This document shows, piece by piece, positions 51,698-61,187 of a stretch of 64,000 nucleotides of DNA. The translations under genes were made by a program, and so were the position numbers. The number at the start of each line of letters is the position of its first letter. Position 1 is the stretch's first letter. Source of the DNA: Hyphomicrobiales bacterium (GTDB lineage Bacteria > Pseudomonadota > Alphaproteobacteria > Rhizobiales > Rhizobiaceae); assembly GCA_900473745.1 (NCBI GenBank), contig UCMW01000009.1:1-64000 (forward strand), read 5' to 3'. The notes beneath the pieces are model-generated. The model had not been told where the DNA came from. It saw nothing but the letters and a program-made list of their open reading frames with translations, and did not search any database.

Positions 51698-53188
51698 ATG
51701 GCCAGTGAAGGCAAGCCGCGCAATCGGCTCTATGTCAATTTCATCATCAACCTGATCGGCGCCCTGTTGCCGATCCCGGTGATGATCCTGACCGTCCCCA
51801 TCTATATCGATTATGTCGGCGATGCCCGTTACGGCGTGATCTCGCTGATCTGGGTGATGATCGGCTATCTGGGCTTTCTAGAACTGGGCTTGGCACCCGC
51901 CACCATCAACGCACTGGCCCGCCTCGACCATTCCGCCCAGCGCGAACGCGCCCGCGTCATCGTGACGTCTTTCACCATCAATGCGTCGATGACCTTCTTC
52001 GGCGCCTTCCTGCTCTATCTGCTCGGCTCCTACATCGTCGGCGGCGTGGTGCAGGTACCGGTCGAGATCGAGGACGAAGTGAAGGCGGCCATGCCCTGGA
52101 TCGCGCTTCTCCTGCCGCTGGTCATTCTCAATGGCGCCGGCATCGACGCGATCGAGGCGCGCGAGAATTTCGCGCTCGCCAATGTGCTCCAGGTCTCCGG
52201 CGCGATCTTCGCGCAGATCCTGCCGCTCGCCTTTGCCGTCTTCGTGTCGCCCGATCTCGGCACCGTGATCCCTGGCGCCGTGCTGGCCCGGGTGATCCTG
52301 ATGCTGGCCATCTTCGTCGCGATCAACCGGATCGAGGGCCCGATCCGCTTCTCTGATTTCGACATGGACAGGGCGCGCAGGCTTCTGTCCTATGGCGGCT
52401 GGGTGACGATCTCCTCGGTGCTGACCCCGATCCTCGGCTCACTCGACCAGCTGATGGTCGGCCGCTTCTTCGGCGTCGCCGCCGTCACCTATTACGCCGT
52501 GCCACTCAACCTGATCTCGCGCAGCCAGATCATCCCCGGCGCCATTTCACGGGCAATCTTCCCGCGCCTCGCCAGCTCCAAGCCGGACGAGGCGAAAGCG
52601 CTCAGCGCCCGCGTTCTCGTCATCACCGCCCTCCTCTATGGCGGCATCTGCGCCTCGACGATCCTGCTGATGGATCCGCTCCTGACCCTCTGGCTGGGCG
52701 AGGCCTTCGCCGACCGTGCAGGCGTGCCCGCGACGATCCTCGTCACCTCGATCTGGCTCAATTCGCTGATCTTCGCGCCCTACTGGCTGATCCACAGCCA
52801 GCACCGGCCGGACCTGATCGCCAAGCTCCACCTCGGCCTGCTCATCCCCTTCGCCGGCGTGCTCGTCCTGCTCACCATGCAATTCGGCATCGTCGGTGCG
52901 GCTGTCGCTGCAGCCCTCCGATCGCTGTTCGATTTCGGTGGGCACCTGGCGCTGAGCGGCATCCTGCGCCGTGTCGTCCTGCCGCTCGCTTTGCCCCTCG
53001 CGCTGCTGGCCGCCGCGACCCTTGCCCATCTGACGATCGACGACTGGCTCACCGCCTTCATCCTCGCCTGTGCAGTCTGGCCCCTGGTGGCGCTGCTCGT
53101 CTTCCTGCTTGACCGCGCCACCTTCAAACTGCTCCTCGGCTTCGGCCTGAAGCCGTTGAAGCTGATAAGCGGCCGAGGCGACGCATAG
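51698..53188 (+). CDS. Polysaccharide flippase (Wzx/MATE-like)
   Basis: A 496-residue inner-membrane protein with about twelve to fourteen TM helices of the oligosaccharide flippase (RfbX/MVF) superfamily, starting MASEGKPRNRLYVNFIINLI. The segment YIDYVGDARYGVISLIWV and the second-half GSLDQLMVGRFFGVAAVTYY are family landmarks. It would flip a lipid-linked sugar to the periplasm. ATG 51698 follows CAGGGACC; an ATG 54 bases upstream is in frame. It follows pleC by 138 bases and is convergent with glnE. Which polysaccharide it serves is unknown. Confidence 0.85.
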   Translation: MASEGKPRNRLYVNFIINLIGALLPIPVMILTVPIYIDYVGDARYGVISLIWVMIGYLGFLELGLAPATINALARLDHSAQRERARVIVTSFTINASMTFFGAFLLYLLGSYIVGGVVQVPVEIEDEVKAAMPWIALLLPLVILNGAGIDAIEARENFALANVLQVSGAIFAQILPLAFAVFVSPDLGTVIPGAVLARVILMLAIFVAINRIEGPIRFSDFDMDRARRLLSYGGWVTISSVLTPILGSLDQLMVGRFFGVAAVTYYAVPLNLISRSQIIPGAISRAIFPRLASSKPDEAKALSARVLVITALLYGGICASTILLMDPLLTLWLGEAFADRAGVPATILVTSIWLNSLIFAPYWLIHSQHRPDLIAKLHLGLLIPFAGVLVLLTMQFGIVGAAVAAALRSLFDFGGHLALSGILRRVVLPLALPLALLAAATLAHLTIDDWLTAFILACAVWPLVALLVFLLDRATFKLLLGFGLKPLKLISGRGDA

Positions 53189-53195
53189 AGCAGCC

Positions 53196-56150
53196 TCAGC
53201 CAGCCACCACCCGCGAAAACACTTTGCGCACAGCCTTGGACATCCGCTTGATCTCGGCCTCCGCCGTCTTCAGGTCAGGGCATTCAGCGGCGCGTGCCAC
53301 GCGGTCGGTGAGACCCGCCGGGACGTTTGCGGGATCGAAGGGTCCATCGATGCAGAGCCGGATGACCTGCGACAAATCGGTATAGAGCTTCAAGGCAGCC
53401 AGACACGTGTCGAGATCGTTGGGGTCGATGAGCTTACCCAAGGCCTTCAACGCATCCGCCGTCGAAAGCTCGTTGGTGCGGACGCGGAGCCCCTTGGCCG
53501 GGGCCACGAGCGCCAGATACTGCGCGATGAACTCGATATCAACAAGGCCACCCGGAATGAGCTTGACGTCCCAGATGTCCTTCGGCGGCTTCTCCTGTTC
53601 GATCAGCGCTCGCATTTCGAGGACGTCCTTGGTGGTCTTCGCCTTATCCCGCGGGGCCGCCAGCACTTCCTCAACGATGCGTTCTGCCTCCTCCATCAGG
53701 CTCTGGTCGCCGCAGAGCATGCGCGCCCTGGAGAGCGCCATGTGCTCCCAGGTCCATGCCTCTTCGCGCTGGTAGCGGGCAAAGGACCTGAGGCGCGTCG
53801 CAACCGGACCCTTGTTGCCGGATGGGCGAAGCCGCATGTCGACTTCGTAGAGCACGCCTTCGGCCGTCGGCGCCGAAAGGGCGGCGATCAGGCGCTGGGT
53901 CAGCCTTGTAAAATAGCGCACCGGATCAAGGGGCTTCGCGCCGTCCGATTCCGCCGCCTCGTCGTCATGTTCGTAGAGCAGGATCAGGTCGACATCCGAG
54001 CCCGCAGTCAGCTCGAAGGAGCCGAGTTTGCCCATTCCGGCGAGTGCCACCCGACCACCGGGGATCTTGCCATGAGCCGCCTCCATCTCCGCAACCACCG
54101 CCTTCAAGGCCTCGTCGATGACGAGGCCGGCGAGATCCGTGAAGGCGTGACCGGCTTGCGGGCCGCCGATCGAGCCGGTCAGCAAGCGGATACCGATCAG
54201 GAACCTCTGCTCGGCGGCGAAGATGCGCAGCCGGTCGAGGATTTCCTCGTAGTGGCGGGCGCTGGAGAGAAAACTCTTCAGCCGCCGGCCAAGATAGTCA
54301 CGGGTGGGAAGTTCGACCAGAAGGCCCGGGTCCAGCATGCCGTCAAAGACGTGCGGGCGCGCGGCGATGATCTCGGCAAGTCGCGGGGCGGCTGCCATGA
54401 TGTTGACCATCCGGTGGAGAAGGGCGGGATTGTTGCCGAGCAGAGAGAAGAGCTGGATGCCGGCGGGAAGGCCCGAGAGGAAATTGTCGAAGCGCAACAG
54501 CGCCTCGTCAGCGCGACGGCTCTCGCCGAAGGCCTTCAACAGATCCGGCGTCATCTCGGTCAGCCGCTCGCGGGCCTCGACCGATTGCGTCGCCCGATAG
54601 CGGCCGTAATGCCAGGTGCGGATGACGCGGGATATGTCCTCCGGCCGCTCGAAACCGAGGCCCTTCAGGGTCTTCAATGTATCCGGATCGTCCTGCTGGC
54701 CGGTAAAGACGAGATTGCCGGTCGAACTCGACAGGCCCTCTTCCTTCTCGAATAGCCGGGCATAACGCTTCTCGACCGTACTCAGGGCCGTTTCCAGAGC
54801 GCGGGAAAAGGCCGTCGTGTCAATGAAGCCCAGCATGAAGGCGATGCGCTTCAGCTCGGCCTCGGTCTCGGGAAGAACATGGGTCTGCTCGTCATGCACC
54901 ATCTGGATGCGATGCTCGACATCGCGCAGGAACCAGTAGCAGTCGGTGAGTTCCTCCGCCGTGTGCTCGTCAATCCAGCGGGCGGAAGCGAGCGCCTTCA
55001 GCGCCTCCTCGGTCGGGCGGCAGCGCAGGTCCGGCATACGCCCGCCGGCGATCAGCTGCTGGGTCTGGGCGAAAAATTCGATCTCGCGAATGCCGCCGCG
55101 CCCGAGCTTGACGTTGTGGCCCTTCACCGCAATGGCACCATGGCCCTTATGCACATGGATCTGCCGCTTGATCGAGTGGATGTCGGCGATCGCCGCATAG
55201 TCGAGATATTTGCGGAAGACGAAGGGCACGAGCTCCCTCAGAAAGCCCTCGCCTGCCTTCAGGTCGCCCGCCACGGGCCGCGCCTTGATGAAGGCGGCCC
55301 GCTCCCAGTTCTGGCCCCTGCCCTCGTAATAGATGAGTGCCGCCTCGACCGGGACTGCAAGCGGAGTCGAGCCCGGATCGGGCCGGAGCCGCAGATCGGT
55401 GCGGAAGACGTAGCCGTCGGCAGTGCGCTCCTGCAGGATTCGCACGAGGCGGCGCATCATCCGGCCAAAGGTCTCCATCGCATCATCGGGGTCCTTCAGA
55501 ATGCCGGCTTCCGGATCGTAGAAGACGACGAGGTCGATGTCGGAGGAATAGTTGAGTTCACGGGCGCCGTGCTTGCCCATGCCGAGCACGATCAAGCCAC
55601 TGCCCTCTGCCGGATTGTCCCGATCCTTGAGCGTCAGCTTGCCGCCGTCGTGGCCCGCCAGCAGCAGATGATCGATGGTGGCCGCCACCGCCGCATCCGC
55701 CACGGCGCTCAGCCATGCGGTCGTGTCGCGGGCGGTGAAGACACGGGCGAGATCGGCCAGAGCCACCAGGAAGGCCACCTTGCGCTTGGCGCGCCTAAGC
55801 CGCGCCATGACTTCTGCCTCAGCAGGTGCTGCACCGGATGCATCGGGCCGCCATGCGGTGCGTGCCTCGTCGATCGCGTCGAGGAGTTGCGGCTCAAGCG
55901 GAGAGGCGACCGCCTCCAGCAGCAAAGATGGCTTGAGGTTCGCAACATCGCGCAGATAGGGCGAAAGCGTGAAGGCCGAGAGCACGAATTGCCGCAGCGG
56001 TCCCTCCGTCGACAGATGCTCGGTCAGTGCCGGCTCCTGCTTCGTCAGGTCTTTCAACAGGCTGGTCGCCGCCTTCAGCTCCGCCTGGTTCAGCGGACGG
56101 ATCACTCCATCGGCCACCTCGGACAATCTGCTCGTCCTGCCGTTCCCCAT
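53196..56150 (-). CDS. glnE: Bifunctional glutamine synthetase adenylyltransferase/adenylyl-removing enzyme
   Basis: A 984-residue regulator of nitrogen assimilation. It adenylylates or deadenylylates glutamine synthetase GlnA in response to PII and glutamine. Two nucleotidyltransferase domains are visible: the N-terminal adenylyl-removing site in NYSSDIDLVVFYDPEAG and the C-terminal adenylyltransferase site in TAGSDVDLILLYEHDDE. Helical regulatory parts separate them. Length and both metal-binding Asp-x-Asp pairs match. It lies downstream of a two-component pair on the same strand with a 52-base gap. Firm assignment. Confidence 0.94.
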   Translation of the reverse strand: MGNGRTSRLSEVADGVIRPLNQAELKAATSLLKDLTKQEPALTEHLSTEGPLRQFVLSAFTLSPYLRDVANLKPSLLLEAVASPLEPQLLDAIDEARTAWRPDASGAAPAEAEVMARLRRAKRKVAFLVALADLARVFTARDTTAWLSAVADAAVAATIDHLLLAGHDGGKLTLKDRDNPAEGSGLIVLGMGKHGARELNYSSDIDLVVFYDPEAGILKDPDDAMETFGRMMRRLVRILQERTADGYVFRTDLRLRPDPGSTPLAVPVEAALIYYEGRGQNWERAAFIKARPVAGDLKAGEGFLRELVPFVFRKYLDYAAIADIHSIKRQIHVHKGHGAIAVKGHNVKLGRGGIREIEFFAQTQQLIAGGRMPDLRCRPTEEALKALASARWIDEHTAEELTDCYWFLRDVEHRIQMVHDEQTHVLPETEAELKRIAFMLGFIDTTAFSRALETALSTVEKRYARLFEKEEGLSSSTGNLVFTGQQDDPDTLKTLKGLGFERPEDISRVIRTWHYGRYRATQSVEARERLTEMTPDLLKAFGESRRADEALLRFDNFLSGLPAGIQLFSLLGNNPALLHRMVNIMAAAPRLAEIIAARPHVFDGMLDPGLLVELPTRDYLGRRLKSFLSSARHYEEILDRLRIFAAEQRFLIGIRLLTGSIGGPQAGHAFTDLAGLVIDEALKAVVAEMEAAHGKIPGGRVALAGMGKLGSFELTAGSDVDLILLYEHDDEAAESDGAKPLDPVRYFTRLTQRLIAALSAPTAEGVLYEVDMRLRPSGNKGPVATRLRSFARYQREEAWTWEHMALSRARMLCGDQSLMEEAERIVEEVLAAPRDKAKTTKDVLEMRALIEQEKPPKDIWDVKLIPGGLVDIEFIAQYLALVAPAKGLRVRTNELSTADALKALGKLIDPNDLDTCLAALKLYTDLSQVIRLCIDGPFDPANVPAGLTDRVARAAECPDLKTAEAEIKRMSKAVRKVFSRVVAG

Positions 56151-56202
56151 CAGCGTCTCCTGTCCCGGCCGAGATTTCTTGCGAATCTCAAACCCGAACA
56201 GG

Positions 56203-57618
56203 TTACGGCTTCATCCCGGGAAAAACCATGGTAGCCGTCAGGCCCGGATGGTCCGGATGACTGCGGGTATCGGAAAGGACAAGCCGCCCGCCATGCAGGG
56301 CCATGATCGCCTCGACAAGGGACAGACCAAGACCGGTACCCGGTTTCGACCGGCTCTTGTCCAGCCGCACGAAGCGCTTGACCACCTCGGCACGCTTGTC
56401 TTCGGCAATACCAGGGCCTTGATCCGAAACGGCGATCTCCAGGCCCTCGTGCCCGCGCGACACGCGCACCCGGATCTCGGATCCTGCATCACCCTGACTG
56501 CCATACTTGATCGCATTGTCGATCAGATTGGCGATCGCCTGGCCGACGAGTTCGCGGTTGCCGCGCGCAGAAAGTCCCGGTGCGATCTCGCAGACCATCG
56601 CCTGTCCCGCCTCTTCCGCCACCGGCTCGTAAAGCTCGGCGCTGTCAGCGGCGATCGCGGAAATGTCGATGTCTGTCAATTCGGCCGCGATCGAGCCTGC
56701 TTCGACGCGTGAGATCATCAGCAGCGCGTTAAAAGTCCGGATCAACTGGTCGGATTCGGCGATGATCGTTTCCAGAGCGGCTTTCTTCGCCTGTGCATCG
56801 TCTTCGTCGAGCGCGTCGGCTGCCTTGTTTCGCAGCCGCGTCAGAGGCGTCTTCAGATCGTGGGCGATGTTGTCGGAAACCTGTTTCAACCCCTCGTTCA
56901 ACTGCTCGATCCTCCCCAGCATGCCGTTCAGCGAGGATGACAGACGGTCGAACTCGTCGCCGGAGCCCGAGACCGGCAAACGCTGCGACAGGTCGCCCGC
57001 CATGATCTTCTCGCTTGCCGCCGAGACCCTGTCGATGCGCTTCAAGGCATTGCGCCCGATCGCAAACCAGATCACGACCGCGCCGACCCCCATGATCAGC
57101 AGCGCCACCATCAGTGCCTGGCGCACAAGAAGCCGCAGCTTGCCCGGCTCGCCGAGGTCTCGCCCGACAAGCACACGGATGCCATTGTCCAGGACGAAGA
57201 CATGACCGGTCGCGAGATGGCGCTTCACACCGCCACTGTCGGTATAGCGCTGGTAGCGGAAGGGGAAATTGGTCCAGCCCTCCGCGTCGAAAACGCCGGG
57301 CTGCAGGGAGGCGACATTGCCGGCCAGAATCTCGCCGTTGGGGCTCGCGATCACATAGAGATTGGCGCCCGGCTGGCGGGCGCGACGCTCCATGGTTCGG
57401 AGCAGCTGGTTGATCCCACCGCGCTCGAAAGCGCCTTGGATCTCGGTCACCTCCTGCTTCAGCGCCTCACGCGTCTGATTGCTGAGAATACGCTCGGCAA
57501 GCCCCGTCACGTAGAAGACGAGGAAGGCGGCGCAAAGCGCAAAAAGAATGATGTAGAGCGCGGAAAGCCGGACGGCCGTGGACTTGGCCAGCACTCCGAG
57601 ACGGGACTTCAGCCGCAT
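56203..57618 (-). CDS. Sensor histidine kinase of two-component system
   Basis: A 471-residue inner-membrane kinase. A first TM lies at about 17-37 (ALYIILFALCAAFLVFYV), a periplasmic region follows, and a second TM is near 168-190 (MVALLIMGVGAVVIWFAIG). After a HAMP domain comes the phosphorylated His in NIAHDLKTPLTRLRNKA, then the ATPase boxes AIANLIDNAIKYG, DQGPGIAED and GTGLGLSLV. It starts one base after the stop of the response regulator, so the pair is co-translated. The stimulus is unknown; the pair sits next to degP, which suggests, without proof, an envelope stress role. Confidence 0.9.
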   Translation of the reverse strand: MRLKSRLGVLAKSTAVRLSALYIILFALCAAFLVFYVTGLAERILSNQTREALKQEVTEIQGAFERGGINQLLRTMERRARQPGANLYVIASPNGEILAGNVASLQPGVFDAEGWTNFPFRYQRYTDSGGVKRHLATGHVFVLDNGIRVLVGRDLGEPGKLRLLVRQALMVALLIMGVGAVVIWFAIGRNALKRIDRVSAASEKIMAGDLSQRLPVSGSGDEFDRLSSSLNGMLGRIEQLNEGLKQVSDNIAHDLKTPLTRLRNKAADALDEDDAQAKKAALETIIAESDQLIRTFNALLMISRVEAGSIAAELTDIDISAIAADSAELYEPVAEEAGQAMVCEIAPGLSARGNRELVGQAIANLIDNAIKYGSQGDAGSEIRVRVSRGHEGLEIAVSDQGPGIAEDKRAEVVKRFVRLDKSRSKPGTGLGLSLVEAIMALHGGRLVLSDTRSHPDHPGLTATMVFPGMKP

Positions 57619-57619
57619 G

Positions 57620-58297
57620 TCAGCCTTCGTCCTTGATCATGTAGCCGGCACCGCGCACCGTCTTCAAAAGCGGCCGATCGAAATCCTTTTCGATCTTCGA
57701 GCGCAGCCGCGAGACATGCACGTCGATGACATTGGTCTGCGGGTCGAAGTGATAATCCCAGACGTTTTCCAGCAACATGGTGCGGGTCACCACCTGGCCG
57801 GCATTCTTCATCAGATATTCGAGCAGGCGGAATTCGCGCGGCTGCAGCAGGATTTCCTTCCCCGCGCGCTTCACCTCGTGGGAAAGCCGATCGAGTTCGA
57901 GATCGCCGACGCGGTAGGCCATGTCCTGCTCCGGCTTGCCCTTGCGGCGGCCGAGAACCTCGACACGGGCGAGCAATTCCGAAAAGGCGTAAGGCTTCGG
58001 CAGATAGTCGTCACCACCGGCGCGCAGGCCCGTGACGCGGTCGTCCACCTGGCCGAGGGCCGAAAGGATGAGGACGGGCGTGTCGATGCCGCGTTTGCGC
58101 AGCTCGCTGATGACCGACAGGCCATCCCGGCGCGGCAGCATGCGGTCGACGACCATCACGTCATAGGTGTTTTCGGTGCCCATGAAGAGGCCACTTTCGC
58201 CGTCACTCGCATGGTCGGCGACAATGCCGGCCTCGCGAAAGGCCTTGGTCATATAGGCTGCGGCTTCCAGATCGTCTTCGATGACAAGTATTTTCAT
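57620..58297 (-). CDS. OmpR-family response regulator
   Basis: A 225-residue regulator. The receiver domain has the acidic pocket IEDD, the phosphoacceptor Asp in MVVDRMLPRRDG (about 51), and Lys in DDYLPKPYAF. The C-terminal winged helix has LLQPREFRLLEYLM and VDVHVSRLRSKIE-type recognition helix residues (NVIDVHVSRLR). The start MKILVIEDD was chosen as usual for the family, although an ATG 27 codons upstream is in frame. It is followed directly by its kinase. It is separated from degP by a hairpin at 58421-58466. Confidence 0.9.
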   Translation of the reverse strand: MKILVIEDDLEAAAYMTKAFREAGIVADHASDGESGLFMGTENTYDVMVVDRMLPRRDGLSVISELRKRGIDTPVLILSALGQVDDRVTGLRAGGDDYLPKPYAFSELLARVEVLGRRKGKPEQDMAYRVGDLELDRLSHEVKRAGKEILLQPREFRLLEYLMKNAGQVVTRTMLLENVWDYHFDPQTNVIDVHVSRLRSKIEKDFDRPLLKTVRGAGYMIKDEG

Positions 58298-58420
58298 GCG
58301 CGCGACATTAGCCTCGGCATCCGCCACCGTATAGCCGGTTTCGCCGGACTTCGGCTGTCCTTGTTCCGCGATCCCCATGCTTCGTCCTTTCCTGACACGA
58401 GACGGTCACCGACCGCCGGA

Positions 58421-58466
58421 AACGACAAAGGGCGCCGCCGGTCCTCGACCGCCGGCGCCCCTTGTC
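58421..58466 (-). terminator. Hairpin terminator after degP
   Basis: A stem of about 17 bp with one mismatch (58425-58441 with 58449-58465). On the minus strand it ends in CTTTGTCGTTT. The T-run is interrupted, so termination may be partial before the downstream response regulator gene. Confidence 0.65.
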
Positions 58467-58475
58467 ACATCACAA

Positions 58476-60023
58476 TCAGCCCTGGTTGATCGGGAGAGCC
58501 ACGAAGCGGCTGCCATTTTCCGATTCGACCTGGAAGAGCGCGCGGGTGCGGCCGTCCTTCTTGGCCTGGTCGAGAACCTTCTGCACGTCGGCTGCGGACG
58601 AGACTTCCTGGTTGTTGACCGAGGTGATCGTCTCGCCGGACTTCAGGCCCTTGTCGGCAGCGTCGCTGTCGGGATCGACATCGACGATCGCAAGACCGTT
58701 GCCTCCGTCGGCCGGACGAACCGACAGGCCGAGGCTCGACAGCTCCTGCTCCGCTTCCGGAGCCGGAGCAGCATTGTTCTCCGTCTCGGCGCTCGCTGCC
58801 TGGTCGGCCGGCAGTTCGCCGAGCTTGACCTTCACTTCGGTCGCCTTGCCGTCACGCCACAGCGACACGTCGACCGTGGTATCGGGTGCATAAGCCGCGA
58901 TGCGGCGAGCAAGGTCACGCGGATCCTTGACCGGATCGCCGTTGACCGCCGTCACGACGTCACCCTGCTTGATGCCGGCCGCTTCACCGGGGGAACCGGC
59001 CTGCGGGGCAACGACGAGGGCACCACTGTCTTCGGCAAGGCCGAGGCTGTCGGCGATGTCCTGGGTCACCGGCTGGATCTGGACGCCGAGCCAGCCGCGG
59101 GAGACCGTTCCGGTTTCCTTGAGCTTTTCGATGACATCGGTCGCGACCGAGGCCGGGATCGCAAAGGCGATGCCGACATTGCCACCCGAAGGCGAGAAGA
59201 TCGCGGTGTTGATGCCGACCACTTCGCCGTTCAGGTTGAAGCCGGGACCACCCGAGTTGCCACGGTTCACGGCCGCGTCGATCTGCAGGTAGTCGTCATA
59301 GGGGCCGGAGCCGATATTGCGGCCGCGGGCGGAAATGATGCCGGCCGTCACGGTGCCGCCGAGGCCGAAGGGGTTGCCGACAGCAACGACCCAGTCACCG
59401 ACGCGCACCTTCTCGTCATCGGCGAACTTCACATAAGTGAACTTCGTATCGGGCTCGTCGACCTTCAGCAGCGCGAGGTCGGTGCGGCTGTCCTTGCCCA
59501 CGAGCTTGGCGTCATATTCCTTGCCGTCGTTCATCACGATGGTGAAGGCGGAGCCGTCGTCGATGACGTGGTTGTTGGTGACGATATAGCCGTCTTCGGA
59601 GATGAAGAAGCCGGAGCCCTGAGCGGTCGGCCGCAAGCGACCCGGACCACGTTCGGCACGCGGGCCACGTTCCTGCGGACCACCTTCCATGCCGGGACCG
59701 CCGAACTCACGGAAGAAGCGCTTCAGCGGGTGATCATCCGGCAGATCTTCGAAGCTGCGGCCACCGAAATTGAAGGAAAAATTGCTTTCGTCGGTCGAGG
59801 TGTTCTGGACATTCGACTGGACGCGGACCGACACGACGGCGGGCAGAACCGCCTGTACGACATCGCCGAAGCTCGGAACCTGCGGAGCGTTCACTTCGAC
59901 CGGTGCAGCAAGTGCCGGCACAGCGGCGAAGGGGGCGGCCGTCACCAGCATCATGGCAGCGAGGCCAGCGGTGGTGGAGGTCTTGAGGATCGACTTCAGC
60001 GAACGACCTTTGTTCTCGGACAT
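58476..60023 (-). CDS. degP: Periplasmic serine protease/chaperone DegP (HtrA)
   Basis: A 515-residue protease and chaperone of the periplasm. A signal peptide covers about residues 1-40 (LKTSTTAGLAAMMLVTAAPF and after). The trypsin-like domain has the catalytic triad His152 (TNNHVID), Asp182 (RTDLAL) and Ser257 (RGNSGGP). A long Q-linker-like loop (about 110-135) rich in Gly/Arg precedes it. Two PDZ domains follow: GWLGVQIQPV and the C-terminal GLSVRPADGG region. ATG 60023 follows AAGGTAG; an ATG 15 bases upstream (60038) is also possible. Expected to be stress-induced; no promoter is resolved. Confidence 0.93.
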   Translation of the reverse strand: MSENKGRSLKSILKTSTTAGLAAMMLVTAAPFAAVPALAAPVEVNAPQVPSFGDVVQAVLPAVVSVRVQSNVQNTSTDESNFSFNFGGRSFEDLPDDHPLKRFFREFGGPGMEGGPQERGPRAERGPGRLRPTAQGSGFFISEDGYIVTNNHVIDDGSAFTIVMNDGKEYDAKLVGKDSRTDLALLKVDEPDTKFTYVKFADDEKVRVGDWVVAVGNPFGLGGTVTAGIISARGRNIGSGPYDDYLQIDAAVNRGNSGGPGFNLNGEVVGINTAIFSPSGGNVGIAFAIPASVATDVIEKLKETGTVSRGWLGVQIQPVTQDIADSLGLAEDSGALVVAPQAGSPGEAAGIKQGDVVTAVNGDPVKDPRDLARRIAAYAPDTTVDVSLWRDGKATEVKVKLGELPADQAASAETENNAAPAPEAEQELSSLGLSVRPADGGNGLAIVDVDPDSDAADKGLKSGETITSVNNQEVSSAADVQKVLDQAKKDGRTRALFQVESENGSRFVALPINQG

Positions 60024-60038
60024 GGGATCTACCTTCAT

Positions 60039-60348
60039 CTGTTCTTCTGACTGGAGCCGCCGGACAACCCGGCGGTGGGAAGCGGTGGATGACGAGAGAT
60101 ATAGGACCTGTCAGGTTACGGCGAACTGTACGGCAGATGAATTCTTGGTAATCTTTGGGTAGCGGGAGGAGATCGCCGCTCGACATCCCTGACACTGAAG
60201 TCCAAGGCTTGCAGCTCCAGCTCGAAAGACGCATTGAATCAATTCCTTGGCGCCAGAGCGCCAAACCCGCAACCGGCCGAAGCGGCGCCTGCAAGGCGCC
60301 GATCGCGCACATCGTCGAGCAAAGTGTTTTCCTTCCGGGTCCAGGATG
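60039..60348. other. Intergenic region upstream of degP
   Basis: About 310 bases between the degP start and the PAP2 phosphatase stop; both genes are on the minus strand, so this is the degP promoter region plus the 3' flank of the phosphatase gene. A short direct GC-rich stretch (GCGCC motifs near 60250-60310) may be a hairpin. I cannot assign the promoter elements and see no other gene. Confidence 0.4.
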
Positions 60349-61092
60349 TCATCGCTTGGAGAATACCGCATCGATCTGCGCGGCGTGGAGGGAGAAACCT
60401 CTCCAGAGCAGGACCGCCAAGACCCACATCAGACTCCACGCGATGACGACATCGGAGAGGAAGTGCGCTCCAAAGACGACCCTGTTGAAGGAGAAGGCTG
60501 CGCACACGATCCCCATCATGCCGAGATAGACAGGGACATGTTTCAGCTTCAGAAAGACGATGAGGGTCAGGAGCGCGAATGCACTGGCCGCTTCGCCCGA
60601 AATGAACGAGCAATTGCGGATGCACTGATCACTGAGGTCCCAGGGCGGCGTGAACATTGCCTTGCCGCCGAACTCCTCGAGTGCCCTCGGGCGTGCCCGG
60701 CCGACGATCGTCTTCACCACGTGAACCCCGAGCCCCGGACCGGCCGCAAAGAACAGAATCACGAACAACAACTTGTGCGGTGGAGCATGGCGCGCCACCC
60801 GGCTATGAATGGCATTCGCAATCAAAAGCGCCACGGCGGCTCCGATCACGACCCAGGGCAGGTATCGGTTGATATCGCGGAATCCGACCAGGAAACGGTT
60901 GTCTGCATGTTCAAATCCGTTGATCGGATCCCAGAAGAGACGACTGGTCATCAGATCCAGTTCCGGCACGGATGCGAAGAAGATCGAGACGAAGCCCAAC
61001 AGGATCAGCGCATGCGGAAGAGAGTCATTCGCCTTGGCATCCGGCAGTTTCGAAATTGTTTTTCCAAGATTGTTCAGGTTTGTTAATTGCAT
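60349..61092 (-). CDS. PAP2-family lipid phosphatase (lipid A 1-phosphatase-like)
   Basis: A 247-residue inner-membrane phosphatase with about six TM helices. The three PAP2 motifs are visible: VKTIVGRARPRAL (Lys-x6-Arg-Pro), CSFISGEAASAF (with SGE in place of the usual PSGH), and NRVVFGAHFLSDV (Arg-x5-His-x3-Asp). The SGE variant occurs in LpxE/LpxF-type lipid A phosphatases, so it may remove a phosphate from lipid A or another lipid on the periplasmic face. ATG 61092 follows GAGGAAC. It is divergent by 95 bases from a two-component system that may regulate it. Confidence 0.82.
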   Translation of the reverse strand: MQLTNLNNLGKTISKLPDAKANDSLPHALILLGFVSIFFASVPELDLMTSRLFWDPINGFEHADNRFLVGFRDINRYLPWVVIGAAVALLIANAIHSRVARHAPPHKLLFVILFFAAGPGLGVHVVKTIVGRARPRALEEFGGKAMFTPPWDLSDQCIRNCSFISGEAASAFALLTLIVFLKLKHVPVYLGMMGIVCAAFSFNRVVFGAHFLSDVVIAWSLMWVLAVLLWRGFSLHAAQIDAVFSKR

Positions 61093-61187
61093 CACCAGTT
61101 CCTCGTTGAGGAGCGGGTTCTGGCGCTCGAATGTCGAGACTTGGCGGAGAGCTCGGGAAGGACCGGTCAAACACAGTGAACCAGACC

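Noticed and set aside
53742..56234. Plus-strand frames opposite glnE
   Set aside because: Shadow frames of a 984-codon gene with both catalytic sites present on the minus strand.
58377..60050. Plus-strand 557-codon frame opposite degP
   Set aside because: The minus-strand degP has a complete triad, signal peptide and PDZ domains; the plus-strand product is not like any family I know.
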